From Acinetobacter colistiniresistens (lineage in GTDB: Bacteria; Pseudomonadota; Gammaproteobacteria; Pseudomonadales; Moraxellaceae): a stretch of 64,000 nucleotides of DNA. Location: the NCBI RefSeq assembly GCF_024582815.1, contig NZ_CP102099.1, positions 1,860,001 through 1,924,000 of the forward strand, given 5' to 3'. A program made the translations under genes and the position numbers. Positions within the stretch are counted from its first letter, which is position 1. The number at the start of each line of letters is the position of its first letter. Shown here piece by piece: positions 1 to 8,214 of this stretch. The notes under the pieces were generated by a model. The model made no database searches and was not told where the DNA came from. It saw only the letters and a program-made list of their open reading frames with translations.

Positions 1-643
1 CATGACTGACAGCCAGAATTTGGCACCTTCTGTCTGAGCAATCCACATACCCAGTAATTCTTTTTGTCCATCCATATTGATGCCTAAAGCAAGGTATACG
101 GACTTGTTAATCACATTGGAGTGCTGACGGACTTTGACAACAATACAGTCAAGATAGACAACAGGATAAAGGCTATCTAAGGCTCTATTTTGCCACTCAG
201 TCACTTGCTCAATCACAGCATCGGTAACTTTGCTGATGAGAGATGCTGAGACATCGGCATCGTACATTTCTTTGAAGAAGGCTACAATTTCCCTATTAGT
301 CATTCCTTTTGCATACAGTGAGAGGATTTGGTCATCCATACTGGTGATGCGTGTTTGGTGCTTTTGATAATTTGTGGCTCAAATGAACCTTCTCGATCAC
401 GGGGAATATCTAAAGCCAGTTGTCCATCTTGAGTTGTAATGGTTTTAGAACTAAACCCATTACGGCTATTTGAGCCTTTCCTGGACTGATGCTTTTCATA
501 ACCGAGATGGTCTGAAAGTTCAGTATTGAGTGCAGTTTCAATCATGAATTTTTAAAGACTGCTGTCATTTGGTTTAAGTCTTCTGGTGTTTTTAGACCTT
601 TAGCCAATTCGGCAGCCATACTTTTGATTGTTGCTTCATCCAT
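1..643 (-). pseudogene. IS256-family transposase, N-terminal part, frameshifted and truncated by the window edge
   Basis: The start codon is at 641-643, by alignment with copy 2 (start at 32650). The encoded N-terminal half carries the IS256/Mutator-type region up to the first catalytic aspartate (DCIVVK motif). Relative to copy 2 it lacks one T at about 362-365 and one at about 549-553, and each loss breaks the frame. Both losses are in homopolymers, so they could be base-calling errors and not decay. The C-terminal half is not in this window. Confidence 0.85.
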
Positions 644-718
644 GTGAAGTACCTTTTGTAATTATCCTCTGAAGGATAAATGAAAATTAAGTACTTACAC
701 AAAATTTAGAACAGTCCC
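1..718 (-). mobile_element. IS256-family insertion sequence, copy 1 (cut by window edge)
   Basis: This stretch matches the copy at 32006-32725 base for base, except for two single-base deletions in T runs near 362-365 and 549-553. The outer end at 718 (reading ...ACAGTCCC) is the same terminus seen in copy 2. The other end lies outside the window. The bases just after the terminus (719-727, AGGAAAGAA) would be the target duplication to look for on the far side. The near identity of the two copies implies recent transposition. Confidence 0.9.
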
Positions 719-956
719 AGGAAAGAATGACCCGCATTTAAATGTTGAAAAACTATTAAAAATATAGATTATTCAAATGCTTGTTTGTATATGTGTTTAT
801 ATCCTATGGATGCATTCATTTTTATAAAATGAGTAATGGTTCTAACTTTGACCGAATTGACACCATCCAAATAAAATCAGTCAATTCTATTTTTATGCGT
901 TGTTCTTACATTGGATAAAGACTATTGGGAAATAGCTCGCTAAGGATGGACTAACA

Positions 957-2195
957 ATGCAAAATAATAAATTCACACAGGTTTTAAGGCCGATTCTGCT
1001 GTCATCTATTATGGCTTCATCATTAGGCATTATGAATACAAGCTATGCGGCATCTGAGGGAAAATTGGATTTAAGCCTTTCCCCTCATTCACAAAACAAA
1101 GTTAAGCAATTATTGAATGATCCTAAGACTTGGCAGCAGATTCCAAAACAAGTCACGCTCTGTGTATTTTCTCCGAATGGTGAACATAGCGAAGCGTTTG
1201 AGCAAGCGACCAGTTATATTACCGAAATTCCAAGTATCGTTCGTGTCGCCAAACAATTTGGGGTCAATATGAACGTGACGCGCCCTTCGCATTTACAATT
1301 CAAATTAGATTTTGATTATCCAAAACTAAAAAAACAGGCATCGACCGTGGTTAATCTCAAGGTGTATACCAATGAGGCGGTGTTGACGGAGGATTTCCGT
1401 AGTAAGCGCTGTGATGGTGCAGGGATTAGCAACTTACGTGCAAAACAGTTTAATAAATTTGTTGGCAGTGTAGATGCCATTGGTGCCGTGCAGACTTATA
1501 AACAATTGAGTTCTGTGATTCAGGTTTTGGCCAACCCAAAATTTGATGACAAGATGATAAATAAAGATTATGAAGTGGTTGGGATTGTTCCTTTAGGGGC
1601 AGCTTATATTATGGTTACTGACCGTAATATCAATACTTTGGCCAAGGCTGCAGGCAAGAAGGTTGCAGTGTTCCAGTTTGATGAAACCCAAAAGAAATTA
1701 GTACAGAATGTGGGAGCACAACCTGTCTCTGTGGATTTGGTAAGTGTGGGGGGAAAATTTAATAATAAAGAGGTTGATATCATGGCAGGTCCAGCCATTT
1801 TGTTTGAACCACTTGAATTACAAAAAGGCATGACCGATAAATCAGGGAAAGCAGTTGGAGGAATTATCAAGTTTCCTGTGATACAAGTGACAGGGACATT
1901 GATTATGCAGCGCAATAAGTTTCCAGCAGGCATGGGATCAATTGCACGAGAAGTGATTTCAAAACAGTTGAATCCAGCTTTTGAGTTTGTTGACAAGATA
2001 GAAGCAAAGATTCCAGATAAATTCTGGATGAACTTAAATGAAAGTGACAAACCTGGTTATGTTCGTTTGATGCGTGAAGCACGGATTCAAATGACCAAAG
2101 AAGGCTTCTATGATAAAGATATGATGCGGTTGTTGAAGCAGGTTCGTTGTTCTCAAGACCCAAGCAATTATGAATGTGCTTTAAAGGATGAATGA
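957..2195 (+). CDS. Periplasmic putative solute-binding protein (DUF6091-like)
   Basis: The 412-residue protein begins with a signal peptide (basic start, hydrophobic stretch, cleavage near TSYA-AS at about residue 31). The rest is a soluble domain resembling the putative solute-binding family common in Acinetobacter (DUF6091, distantly like TRAP-type binding proteins). The ligand is unknown. Four cysteines (in TLCVF, KRCDG, VRCSQ and YECAL) could form disulfides in the periplasm. No transporter genes are adjacent, so it is either an orphan binding protein or has another envelope role. The family assignment is from memory of similar sequences; the export signal is visible directly. Confidence 0.7.
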   Translation: MQNNKFTQVLRPILLSSIMASSLGIMNTSYAASEGKLDLSLSPHSQNKVKQLLNDPKTWQQIPKQVTLCVFSPNGEHSEAFEQATSYITEIPSIVRVAKQFGVNMNVTRPSHLQFKLDFDYPKLKKQASTVVNLKVYTNEAVLTEDFRSKRCDGAGISNLRAKQFNKFVGSVDAIGAVQTYKQLSSVIQVLANPKFDDKMINKDYEVVGIVPLGAAYIMVTDRNINTLAKAAGKKVAVFQFDETQKKLVQNVGAQPVSVDLVSVGGKFNNKEVDIMAGPAILFEPLELQKGMTDKSGKAVGGIIKFPVIQVTGTLIMQRNKFPAGMGSIAREVISKQLNPAFEFVDKIEAKIPDKFWMNLNESDKPGYVRLMREARIQMTKEGFYDKDMMRLLKQVRCSQDPSNYECALKDE

Positions 2196-2517
2196 GTTTT
2201 AGGCACTATTGCAGCATAGAAAAGAGAATCGTGGAAATACTAGGATTAAGTTATAAGCTTGGTATTTCCAACTTAAAAATAAATTTATAAAACAATATGT
2301 TAAGCTAAATAAACTAACAACATGGTAACAGATTTTAGCTTTTGAATATAAGTATCAAGTGAAGCTATCAGCAATTTTAAGCACCTACTCTTTAGAACTC
2401 AATGGGTTCGTCGTATTTTACATTTTTGTCGCTGGCAGAATTCCAATCAGTAGAAAGTACTTCAAACTACTATGATAGAGACAAGTTTTCATATCCGAAC
2501 TGTTTTGTATTTTCGGA

Positions 2518-2607
2518 TGATCTAGTGTGGTGTTGGGGGATGCGGTACAACTTGATCAGATTGGTTCAGATGGTGCTGTATATCAGGTGACTGGGGTGAA
2601 AAAATAA
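2518..2607 (+). pseudogene. Possible 3' remnant of a degraded gene
   Basis: An open stretch ending at the TAA at 2605-2607 reads like a natural protein C-terminus (GDAVQLDQIGS then DGAVYQVTGVKK) but has no start codon or upstream coding sequence in frame; a TGA precedes it at about 2517. It may be the tail of a deleted gene. I do not recognise the family. The stretch is short enough that chance cannot be excluded. The rest of 2196-2740 shows only AT-rich sequence with an inverted repeat (GGAAATAC...GTATTTCC, about 2233-2270). Confidence 0.3.
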
Positions 2608-2740
2608 AAATTCATTTACAGCATTTTTGCAGCAATATTTAATGGATAGCGCTGAATTATTATAAAAATATTGAGAAAACTTAATTGAGTTATTTAAAAG
2701 TCTAAATGAAGCTAAATTATTATTTTTAATTATATGTAAA

Positions 2741-2922
2741 AAGATACTCCAGAGATGCCGCTGCATGGTCGTTACCCTGAACCCGATGAGTTCAAGGTGG
2801 AGGTGACGCATACTTACTGGGTTTCCTACTCGGGGTAGGCATACACTCAAAATACACAGAACACATCCATAAATTTAAGTATCGGCAGGGGAATAGACGT
2901 ACTGGCGAACACCCTAGAGATG
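2741..2922 (-). ncRNA. ssrS: 6S RNA (ssrS), tandem copy A, most divergent
   Basis: On the minus strand this is a third 6S-like unit of about 182 nt. It keeps the 3' arm landmarks CACCTTGAAC...GTTCAGGGT and GCAGCGGCATCTCTGGAG, and the 5' arm landmarks CATCTCT, GTTCGCCAG and TTCCCCTG. The conserved GAGCC after CCCCTG is replaced by CCGATAC. The terminal stem has about three mismatches, where copies B and C pair almost perfectly. Its promoter is intact. It is either a diverging paralogue or a decaying copy. Ends are approximate, set by the promoter and by homology to E. coli 6S. Confidence 0.75.
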
Positions 2923-2928
2923 TTTCTT

Positions 2929-2956
2929 ATTATAGTTAAATCAACGACCACCACAA
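2929..2956 (-). promoter_or_regulatory. Promoter of 6S copy A
   Basis: On the minus strand TTGTGG (-35) and TATAAT (-10) are separated by 16 bases. The RNA would start about 7 bases beyond the -10, near 2922. The layout is the same as at the other two 6S copies. Confidence 0.7.
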
Positions 2957-3056
2957 GAGGGAAATATTGAGATTTGTATGTTTTACTAACAATTAGAAAA
3001 TTAAGTTTAATAGAACTATAAAATCTAAAATGGGATCAATGTTATTTGAAAAAAAT

Positions 3057-3243
3057 GGATCTCCGAAATGCCGCTGCATGTCTTTACCCTTGAACACTAA
3101 GGTTCAAGGTGGACAGCGCTGTATATTATCTGGGTTTCCTACTCAGGGTAGGCATACACGCTCAATATTCAGAAACGCTTTCCGATTAAGAAGGATATCA
3201 CGGCTCAGGGGAATCAGACCGGCTGGCGTACACTTCAGAGATG
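3057..3243 (-). ncRNA. ssrS: 6S RNA (ssrS), tandem copy B
   Basis: This minus-strand unit of about 187 nt closely matches the E. coli 6S plan. The 5' arm has CATCTCTGAAGTG, GCCAGCCGGTC and CCCCTGAGCC. The 3' arm has CCACCTTGAAC and GTTCAAGGGT (an 8-bp hairpin), then GCAGCGGCATTTCGGAGAT. The 5' and 3' ends form a 12-bp terminal stem, and the long central bubble characteristic of 6S is preserved. 6S RNA binds sigma-70 RNA polymerase holoenzyme by mimicking an open promoter. Copies B and C are almost identical through the core. Location downstream of zapA is the conserved genomic position of ssrS in gammaproteobacteria. Confidence 0.88.
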
Positions 3244-3249
3244 TTTTTA

Positions 3250-3277
3250 ATTATAGTGAAATTAGGGGCTATCGCAA
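3250..3277 (-). promoter_or_regulatory. Promoter of 6S copy B
   Basis: TTGCGA and TATAAT are separated by 16 bases on the minus strand, placing the start near 3243. Confidence 0.7.
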
Positions 3278-3383
3278 GTGGGGAAAATAGAGAGATTTGT
3301 AAGTTTAAGTTTACAGTTGAGATGTTAAATAGAAGTGGTTGAATTAAAAATATAATAAAGAAACTGATTTTTAATAAAGAAAA

Positions 3384-3571
3384 TAATCTCCAGAAGTACC
3401 GCTGCATGTCTTTACCCTTGAACACTAAGGTTCAAGGTGGAAAGCGCTGTATATTGTATGGGTTTCCTACTCTAGGTAGGCATACACGCTAAATATTCAG
3501 AAACGCTTTCCGATTAAGAAGGATATCACGGCTCAGGGGAATCAGACCGGCTGGCGAGTACTCCAGAGATG
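3384..3571 (-). ncRNA. ssrS: 6S RNA (ssrS), tandem copy C, nearest zapA
   Basis: This minus-strand unit of about 187 nt has 5' arm ATCTCTGGAGT, GCCAGCCGGTC and CCCCTGAGCC. Its 3' arm is CACCTTGAAC, GTTCAAGGGT, GCAGCGG and ACTTCTGGAGAT. The ends pair over about 11 bases. It is the first copy downstream of zapA, from which it is separated by a terminator and its own promoter. It and copy B are the most intact and share long identical stretches, for example the CGGCTCAGGGG...CCGGCTGGCG segment as read on the plus strand. Confidence 0.88.
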
Positions 3572-3577
3572 GATTGC

Positions 3578-3605
3578 ATTATAGTCAACTCTGGCAATGA
3601 TGCAA
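3578..3605 (-). promoter_or_regulatory. Promoter of 6S copy C
   Basis: TTGCAT and TATAAT are separated by 16 bases on the minus strand, placing the start near 3571. The geometry matches copies A and B. Confidence 0.72.
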
Positions 3606-3849
3606 GGACTACACTAAAATTATTTGTAAGTATAACTTAACAATGTGTAAGTTTACGTTTAAGTCCCCAAAGAATGAAATAGCATGATTATTCATCTTTT
3701 GATAAATAATAATTAAAAAATAAATATATGAATTGACCTGATGGTAATACTCTGGTTTAGGTCTAAAGATGAGGAAGTAATAAAAATTACAATGGGTGCA
3801 AGATAAAAAGGAAAAATTGATTTTTGTGTAGGTAAAAGTCTAGTAAAGA

Positions 3850-3881
3850 AAAAAGCCTGAAATTTGCATTTCAGGCTTTTT
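3850..3881 (-). terminator. Rho-independent terminator of zapA
   Basis: AAAAAGCCTGAAA and TTTCAGGCTTTTT pair perfectly around a 6-base loop, directly after the zapA stop on the minus strand. It separates zapA transcription from the 6S genes. Confidence 0.85.
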
Positions 3882-3885
3882 GGAA

Positions 3886-4170
3886 TTAGATGCTTTGTTC
3901 CACATCTTCGAGCATGGTTTCTAAAAGTCGCTCACAATGTGCATACTGCTGCAAAGATTTATTTAAGCTGAACACTTCTTGAGCCATTTGTAGTGCGACC
4001 ATAATCACGAGTTTATTATGTTCAACGCGTGGGGCACTACGGCGCATGTCATGAAATTTCTGATTAAGTAGTTCTGCAGCGCGCTCTAATTCCTCACGTT
4101 TTTCTTCAGTTGTGTTGAGACGGAAGGTCTGTTCAATTAAGCGAAGCTCAACAACAATAGGTTCACTCAT
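3886..4170 (-). CDS. zapA: Cell division protein ZapA
   Basis: The 94-residue protein has ZapA layout: a short N-terminal beta/helix domain (IVVELRLIEQTFRL) followed by a long helix that dimerises as a coiled coil. ZapA binds FtsZ and promotes bundling of its protofilaments at midcell. The gene follows the upstream coiled-coil gene by 2 bases and is clearly in the same operon. The zapA/6S RNA neighbourhood is conserved in gammaproteobacteria. Length is in the usual 90-110 range. Confidence 0.9.
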   Translation of the reverse strand: MSEPIVVELRLIEQTFRLNTTEEKREELERAAELLNQKFHDMRRSAPRVEHNKLVIMVALQMAQEVFSLNKSLQQYAHCERLLETMLEDVEQSI

Positions 4171-4172
4171 GA

Positions 4173-4727
4173 TCAGGTCTCCTCTTGAGTTTCAGCATTC
4201 GGATGTGCAAGTTGCTGAATTTCTTGCGCATGTTGATCTTGTGCAGTACCTAAAATTGAAAGGCGCTGAATAATGGCTTCAACTTTAGATTTAGCCAGTT
4301 CATTTTTCTGCAACAGACGATCACGATCTTGCTGTAAATCCTGAATCTCTTGCTGGTTATGACGTTGCTGTGCTTGTAGTTTTTCTTTATTCACACGTAA
4401 GTCATTGCGCTCAGCCAAAATTTCTTGGAAGCGGTTTTTCAAATCAGTTGTACTTTTCTCTAAGCGGCTATAACGTTCTGCTAGAGTTGTTGCATCTTGA
4501 TTCAGTTGTTTAAATTGATCTTGTAACTGAGTCAGTTGTTCAGTTAAGTTATCAACTTCTTCCTGCTTTTGCGTGATGATGCTATTTTTCTGCACAACTT
4601 GTGCATGATGGTCAGTTTCAGCTAATTGCTTAGCTTCGGTGAGCGATGAGTTTTCTCGCTCCAAGTGATGTAAGCGTGTTTTTAAAACACCAATATGCGC
4701 TTGTAGACGCTGTAATTGTTCTAACAT
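4173..4727 (-). CDS. Coiled-coil protein upstream of zapA (ZapB-like/TIGR02449-type)
   Basis: The start is taken at the internal ATG (4725-4727), giving 184 residues beginning MLEQLQRLQAHIG. An upstream start would add eight residues that look like leader sequence. The protein is nearly all heptad-repeat helix rich in Q, E, L and K, with no signal peptide or membrane segment. In Pseudomonas a short coiled-coil protein of the TIGR02449 type sits at the same place before zapA. This one is longer than those short relatives. A structural partner of ZapA in Z-ring assembly is inferred from position and composition only. Confidence 0.6.
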   Translation of the reverse strand: MLEQLQRLQAHIGVLKTRLHHLERENSSLTEAKQLAETDHHAQVVQKNSIITQKQEEVDNLTEQLTQLQDQFKQLNQDATTLAERYSRLEKSTTDLKNRFQEILAERNDLRVNKEKLQAQQRHNQQEIQDLQQDRDRLLQKNELAKSKVEAIIQRLSILGTAQDQHAQEIQQLAHPNAETQEET

Positions 4728-4793
4728 AACGAAGGTCGCACAGAGTTGCAATCAAAGGTAATATATACAGCAGTATAGAGATTGGATAAACGA

Positions 4794-5429
4794 ATGCAAG
4801 ACGATATTTCAGGTTGGACAGAATGGAAAGCCCATTTTGATGGGATTGAAGAAATTTCAAGTCCAAGTGAGTTACACGGTTTACTAACAGGTATCGTTTG
4901 TGTGACACAAGCGCCGACCTCAGATGAATGGTCACAAATTTTAAACACCCTGAATGTGCCTGCTTTACAACCAGAGGCACTGGAGAGTTTAACCGATGAA
5001 GCAGAAGATGTTGCTCATGCTTTATCTGATGATGAATTAGATTATTTGCCTATGCTTCCTGATGATAGCCATTTGCTTGCAGATCGTGTGCAAGCTTTGG
5101 CGGATTGGTGTGCAGGCGTAGTCCTCGGTTTTGGTTTGGCTTCAGGTCATATTCGTGGCGAAGAACAAGAGCTGATTGAACATTTACAAGATGTTGCAGC
5201 CGTTGAGTTTGAAGACTCGGATAATGATGAAGAAGGCGAAGAAAGCTATCAGGAATTGTATGAGTTTGTACGCTTGATCCCTGTGAGCTTGTCGATTGGT
5301 CGTAAAAAGATTCCTGTTGCTGAAAGTTCTTTATTGCAAAATTTTCATGCCAAAAGCAGAAATCAAGACAATCAAGCAGCAGATGCGCAAACGGTTGTAG
5401 AAATGTTTACCCCACATCGTCCGAGTTAA
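4794..5429 (+). CDS. ygfB: UPF0149 family protein (YgfB/YecA type)
   Basis: About 211 residues, starting at the ATG at 4794 (GGA seven bases upstream); a TTG at 4782 is an alternative. The all-helical UPF0149 motifs are visible: LHGLLTGIVC near the N-terminus and DWCAGVVLGFGLASG in the middle. A strongly acidic stretch (EDSDNDEEGEE) follows. In Pseudomonas YgfB lies just upstream of pepP and ubiH, as here, and modulates expression of other genes there. It is divergent from the zapA operon and shares a 66-base intergenic region with it. Confidence 0.8.
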   Translation: MQDDISGWTEWKAHFDGIEEISSPSELHGLLTGIVCVTQAPTSDEWSQILNTLNVPALQPEALESLTDEAEDVAHALSDDELDYLPMLPDDSHLLADRVQALADWCAGVVLGFGLASGHIRGEEQELIEHLQDVAAVEFEDSDNDEEGEESYQELYEFVRLIPVSLSIGRKKIPVAESSLLQNFHAKSRNQDNQAADAQTVVEMFTPHRPS

Positions 5430-5498
5430 CTCGGGCGGTGCCTTAAGCTTTTATAAATAAAGATACTTACAATCATTCATCTTCATCAGAAGGACAAT

Positions 5499-6818
5499 AT
5501 GAAATTAAGTCAAGCTGATTTTAAACAACGTCGTGATCTTCTCGCTAAACAAATAGGCAGCAATAGCATTGCAATTATTGCGACTCGAGCAGAAATGTAT
5601 CGTAACCGCGATGCGGATTATAAATATCGTGCAGACAGTAGTTTTTATTATCTGACTGGATTTGCCGAGCCTGAAGCCGTTGCCGTGATCGAAACCTTTG
5701 AAGAAGGTGAGGAATATAGCTATAGCTTGTTCTGCCGCGAACGTAATCGTGAAATGGAAATCTGGAATGGTTATCGTGCGGGTATTGATGGTGCGATTGA
5801 AATCTATGATGCAGATGAAGCTTATGCAATTGATCTGCTCGATGAAGAAATTATCGACAAGCTGTTAAATAAACAGTGTCTTTACTACCGTATTGGTCAA
5901 AATGCTGAGTTTGATGCACGTGTCAGTCAATGGATTCAAAAGGCAGATGCACAGCAGCGTCGTGGTGGTGCTGCGCCAGCAGAAGTCATTCAGCTTGATC
6001 GTATTGTCGATGAGATGCGTTTGAAAAAATCAGCTCAGGAAATTGAGCTGATGCAGATCGCATCCAATATCAGTGCAGAAGCGCATACGCGTGCCATGCA
6101 AACGGTTAAACCTGAGATGATGGAGTATGCACTGGAGGCGGAACTCAATTATATCTTTGGTAAAAATGGCTGTGTACCATCGTATAACAGTATTGTTGGC
6201 GGTGGTGAAAATGCCTGTATTTTGCACTATGTTGAAAATAACAAACCGTTAAAAGATGGTGATTTAGTTTTGATTGATGCCGCATGTGAATATGAGTTGT
6301 ATGCGTCGGATATTACTCGTACGTTCCCTGTGAATGGTAAATTCAGTCCTGAGCAAAAAGCACTTTATAATGTGGTTTTAGAAGCACAGCTTGCTGCGAT
6401 TGATGCAACGCGTATTGGCAATCACTATAAATATCCGCATGAAGTGGCTGTAAAGATTTTAACTCAGGGGCTGGTTGATCTTGGCTTGCTGATTGGCAAT
6501 GTGGATGAACTGGTTGAAAGTGAAGCATTCCGCCAATTCTTTATGCATGGTACTGGCCATTGGCTTGGCATGGATGTACATGACGTGGGTGCCTATAAAA
6601 CTGGCGAAGACTGGCGTGCTTATGAAGCAGGTATGGTCGTGACCGTTGAACCAGGTCTATATGTTGCGCCAGATGATGAAACGGTTGATGCAAAATGGCG
6701 TGGTATCGGCATTCGTATCGAAGATGACATTGTGGTCACTGAAAATGGCCCATTGGTTCTAACCAAGAATGTGGTCAAAACCGTTGAAGAGATTGAAAGC
6801 TTGATGGCAAATCATTAA
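5499..6818 (+). CDS. pepP: Xaa-Pro aminopeptidase (aminopeptidase P)
   Basis: 439 residues, M24B family, cytoplasmic. It removes N-terminal residues preceding proline. The pita-bread fold ligands are visible: D in LIDAACEYELYASD (two aspartates), H in HGTGHWLGMDVHD, and E in VTVEPGLY and RIEDD. The N-terminal creatinase-like domain contains YRADSSFYYLTGFAEPEA. The start has a good ribosome site (AGAAGGA). It is followed by a terminator, so the downstream ubi genes have their own promoter. Confidence 0.95.
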   Translation: MKLSQADFKQRRDLLAKQIGSNSIAIIATRAEMYRNRDADYKYRADSSFYYLTGFAEPEAVAVIETFEEGEEYSYSLFCRERNREMEIWNGYRAGIDGAIEIYDADEAYAIDLLDEEIIDKLLNKQCLYYRIGQNAEFDARVSQWIQKADAQQRRGGAAPAEVIQLDRIVDEMRLKKSAQEIELMQIASNISAEAHTRAMQTVKPEMMEYALEAELNYIFGKNGCVPSYNSIVGGGENACILHYVENNKPLKDGDLVLIDAACEYELYASDITRTFPVNGKFSPEQKALYNVVLEAQLAAIDATRIGNHYKYPHEVAVKILTQGLVDLGLLIGNVDELVESEAFRQFFMHGTGHWLGMDVHDVGAYKTGEDWRAYEAGMVVTVEPGLYVAPDDETVDAKWRGIGIRIEDDIVVTENGPLVLTKNVVKTVEEIESLMANH

Positions 6819-6830
6819 GTTGAAGTTGAG

Positions 6831-6860
6831 AAAAAGGCTTATCAATAGATAGGCCTTTTT
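6831..6860 (+). terminator. Terminator after pepP
   Basis: AAAAAGGC and GCCTTTTT form the stem, with an inner TATC/GATA pairing and a T run. Confidence 0.75.
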
Positions 6861-7002
6861 ATTGACTTTGATGCCCAAAACAACTTTTGAATATATTTTA
6901 AAAACATAGACCAAACAAAGTACAAATTCCCTTCCTGATTTGAGTTAGAGTAAGATAGGTCCCGAAACATCAAGTCATGAAAAACTGATAAGGAATAATA
7001 TT

Positions 7003-8214
7003 ATGCAGCAACAGGTCATCATTGTCGGTGGAGGTATGGTTGGACTCAGCCTTGCTTTAATGTTGGCAAAATCTAATATCGCAGTAAAGCTATTAGAAGC
7101 TGTGAAATATCCGAATTACGATGACGAAAATGTTGCTCCTTATCATTCCAGTTTTGATGCGCGTAATACCGCCTTGTCACGTCGTAGTGTACAGATTTAC
7201 CAAAAGTTAGGTTTGTGGGAGGCCTTACAACAACATGCTACCCCAATTCTGCAAGTACACATTACTGAGCAGGGCAGTTTTGGTAAGGCACGCTTAGTCG
7301 CCGAACAAGAAAAAGTAGAAAGTTTTGGTCAAGTAATTGAGAACGCCTGGTTGGGTCGTGTATTGCTGACCCAAGTACGTCAACAGCCATTGATTGAGTT
7401 GATTGATGGTGTTGAGGTCACTTCATTAACTCAAGATGTAGACCAAGTCCAAATTGAAGCCATGCGTAATGGTGAATATATCCACTCCTTAAAATCCAAG
7501 TTGGTGATTGCTGCGGATGGTCGCGACTCGTTTTGCCGACAAGCCATTGGCGTCGGTGTGGACGAACATGACTATGACCAAGTCGCGATTGTAACCACCG
7601 TACAAACTTCTAAACCACACCAGCACGTTGGTTTTGAACGGTTTAGCGCATTAGGACCATTGGCACTGTTACCTTTACCAGGGGAATACCGTCGTTCAGT
7701 GGTATGGCCTGTGAAAAAAGGCACTGAGGCGGAGTGGTTAGGTGAGGAAAATGATCAACATTTTCTTGATGCCTTACAGGAAACCTATGGTGACCGTGCT
7801 GGAAAATTTGAAAAAACAGGCAAGCGCTTTAGCTATCCATTGGCTCAGGTTTTGGCACATAAGCAGGCGGTTGGTCGTGTGGTGCTGATGGGCAATGCGG
7901 CACATACCATTCATCCAGTGGCAGGCCAAGGTTTTAACTTATGTTTGCGTGATGCAGATGTGCTGGTTCGTTTCTTGATGGAACAATTGGCGAAGTCAGA
8001 TGATATTGGCGCGCCTGAAAATTTATTGGCTTATGAACAATCTCGTTTAAAGGATCAGCAACGTGTGATTAAGTTCTGTGATTCAGTGGTGCGTGGTTTC
8101 AGTAATCAAAATCCAATCCTCAAATTATTACGCAATACAGGATTGATTGCATTTGATGTGATTCCGGGGGTTAAGCCTCTGGTTGCCAATTATGCGATGG
8201 GGCTAAAAGCATGA
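7003..8214 (+). CDS. ubiH: 2-octaprenyl-6-methoxyphenol hydroxylase, UbiH
   Basis: 403 residues of the UbiH/UbiF/COQ6 FAD monooxygenase family. The N-terminal dinucleotide fold is IIVGGGMVGLSLAL. The DG motif is VIAADGRDSFCRQ, and the second FAD motif is GNAAHTIHPVAGQGFNLCLRD. It hydroxylates a ring position in aerobic ubiquinone synthesis. It overlaps the next gene by the stop/start ATGA, so the two are translationally coupled. Which of the two paralogues acts on which ring carbon is inferred from the conserved pepP-ubiH-visC order. Confidence 0.88.
   Translation: MQQQVIIVGGGMVGLSLALMLAKSNIAVKLLEAVKYPNYDDENVAPYHSSFDARNTALSRRSVQIYQKLGLWEALQQHATPILQVHITEQGSFGKARLVAEQEKVESFGQVIENAWLGRVLLTQVRQQPLIELIDGVEVTSLTQDVDQVQIEAMRNGEYIHSLKSKLVIAADGRDSFCRQAIGVGVDEHDYDQVAIVTTVQTSKPHQHVGFERFSALGPLALLPLPGEYRRSVVWPVKKGTEAEWLGEENDQHFLDALQETYGDRAGKFEKTGKRFSYPLAQVLAHKQAVGRVVLMGNAAHTIHPVAGQGFNLCLRDADVLVRFLMEQLAKSDDIGAPENLLAYEQSRLKDQQRVIKFCDSVVRGFSNQNPILKLLRNTGLIAFDVIPGVKPLVANYAMGLKA

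Noticed and set aside
2402..2590. A 62-codon frame as a real gene.
   Set aside because: No ribosome site, unnatural composition, and it overlaps in another frame the more protein-like remnant ending at 2607.
2741..3605. First reading of the three repeats as plus-strand C4-like antisense RNAs or as a short coding gene (open frame 3030-3290).
   Set aside because: The minus strand aligns with the 5' and 3' arms of E. coli 6S RNA, has promoters in the right place, and lies beside zapA. The plus-strand frame is not shared by the three copies.
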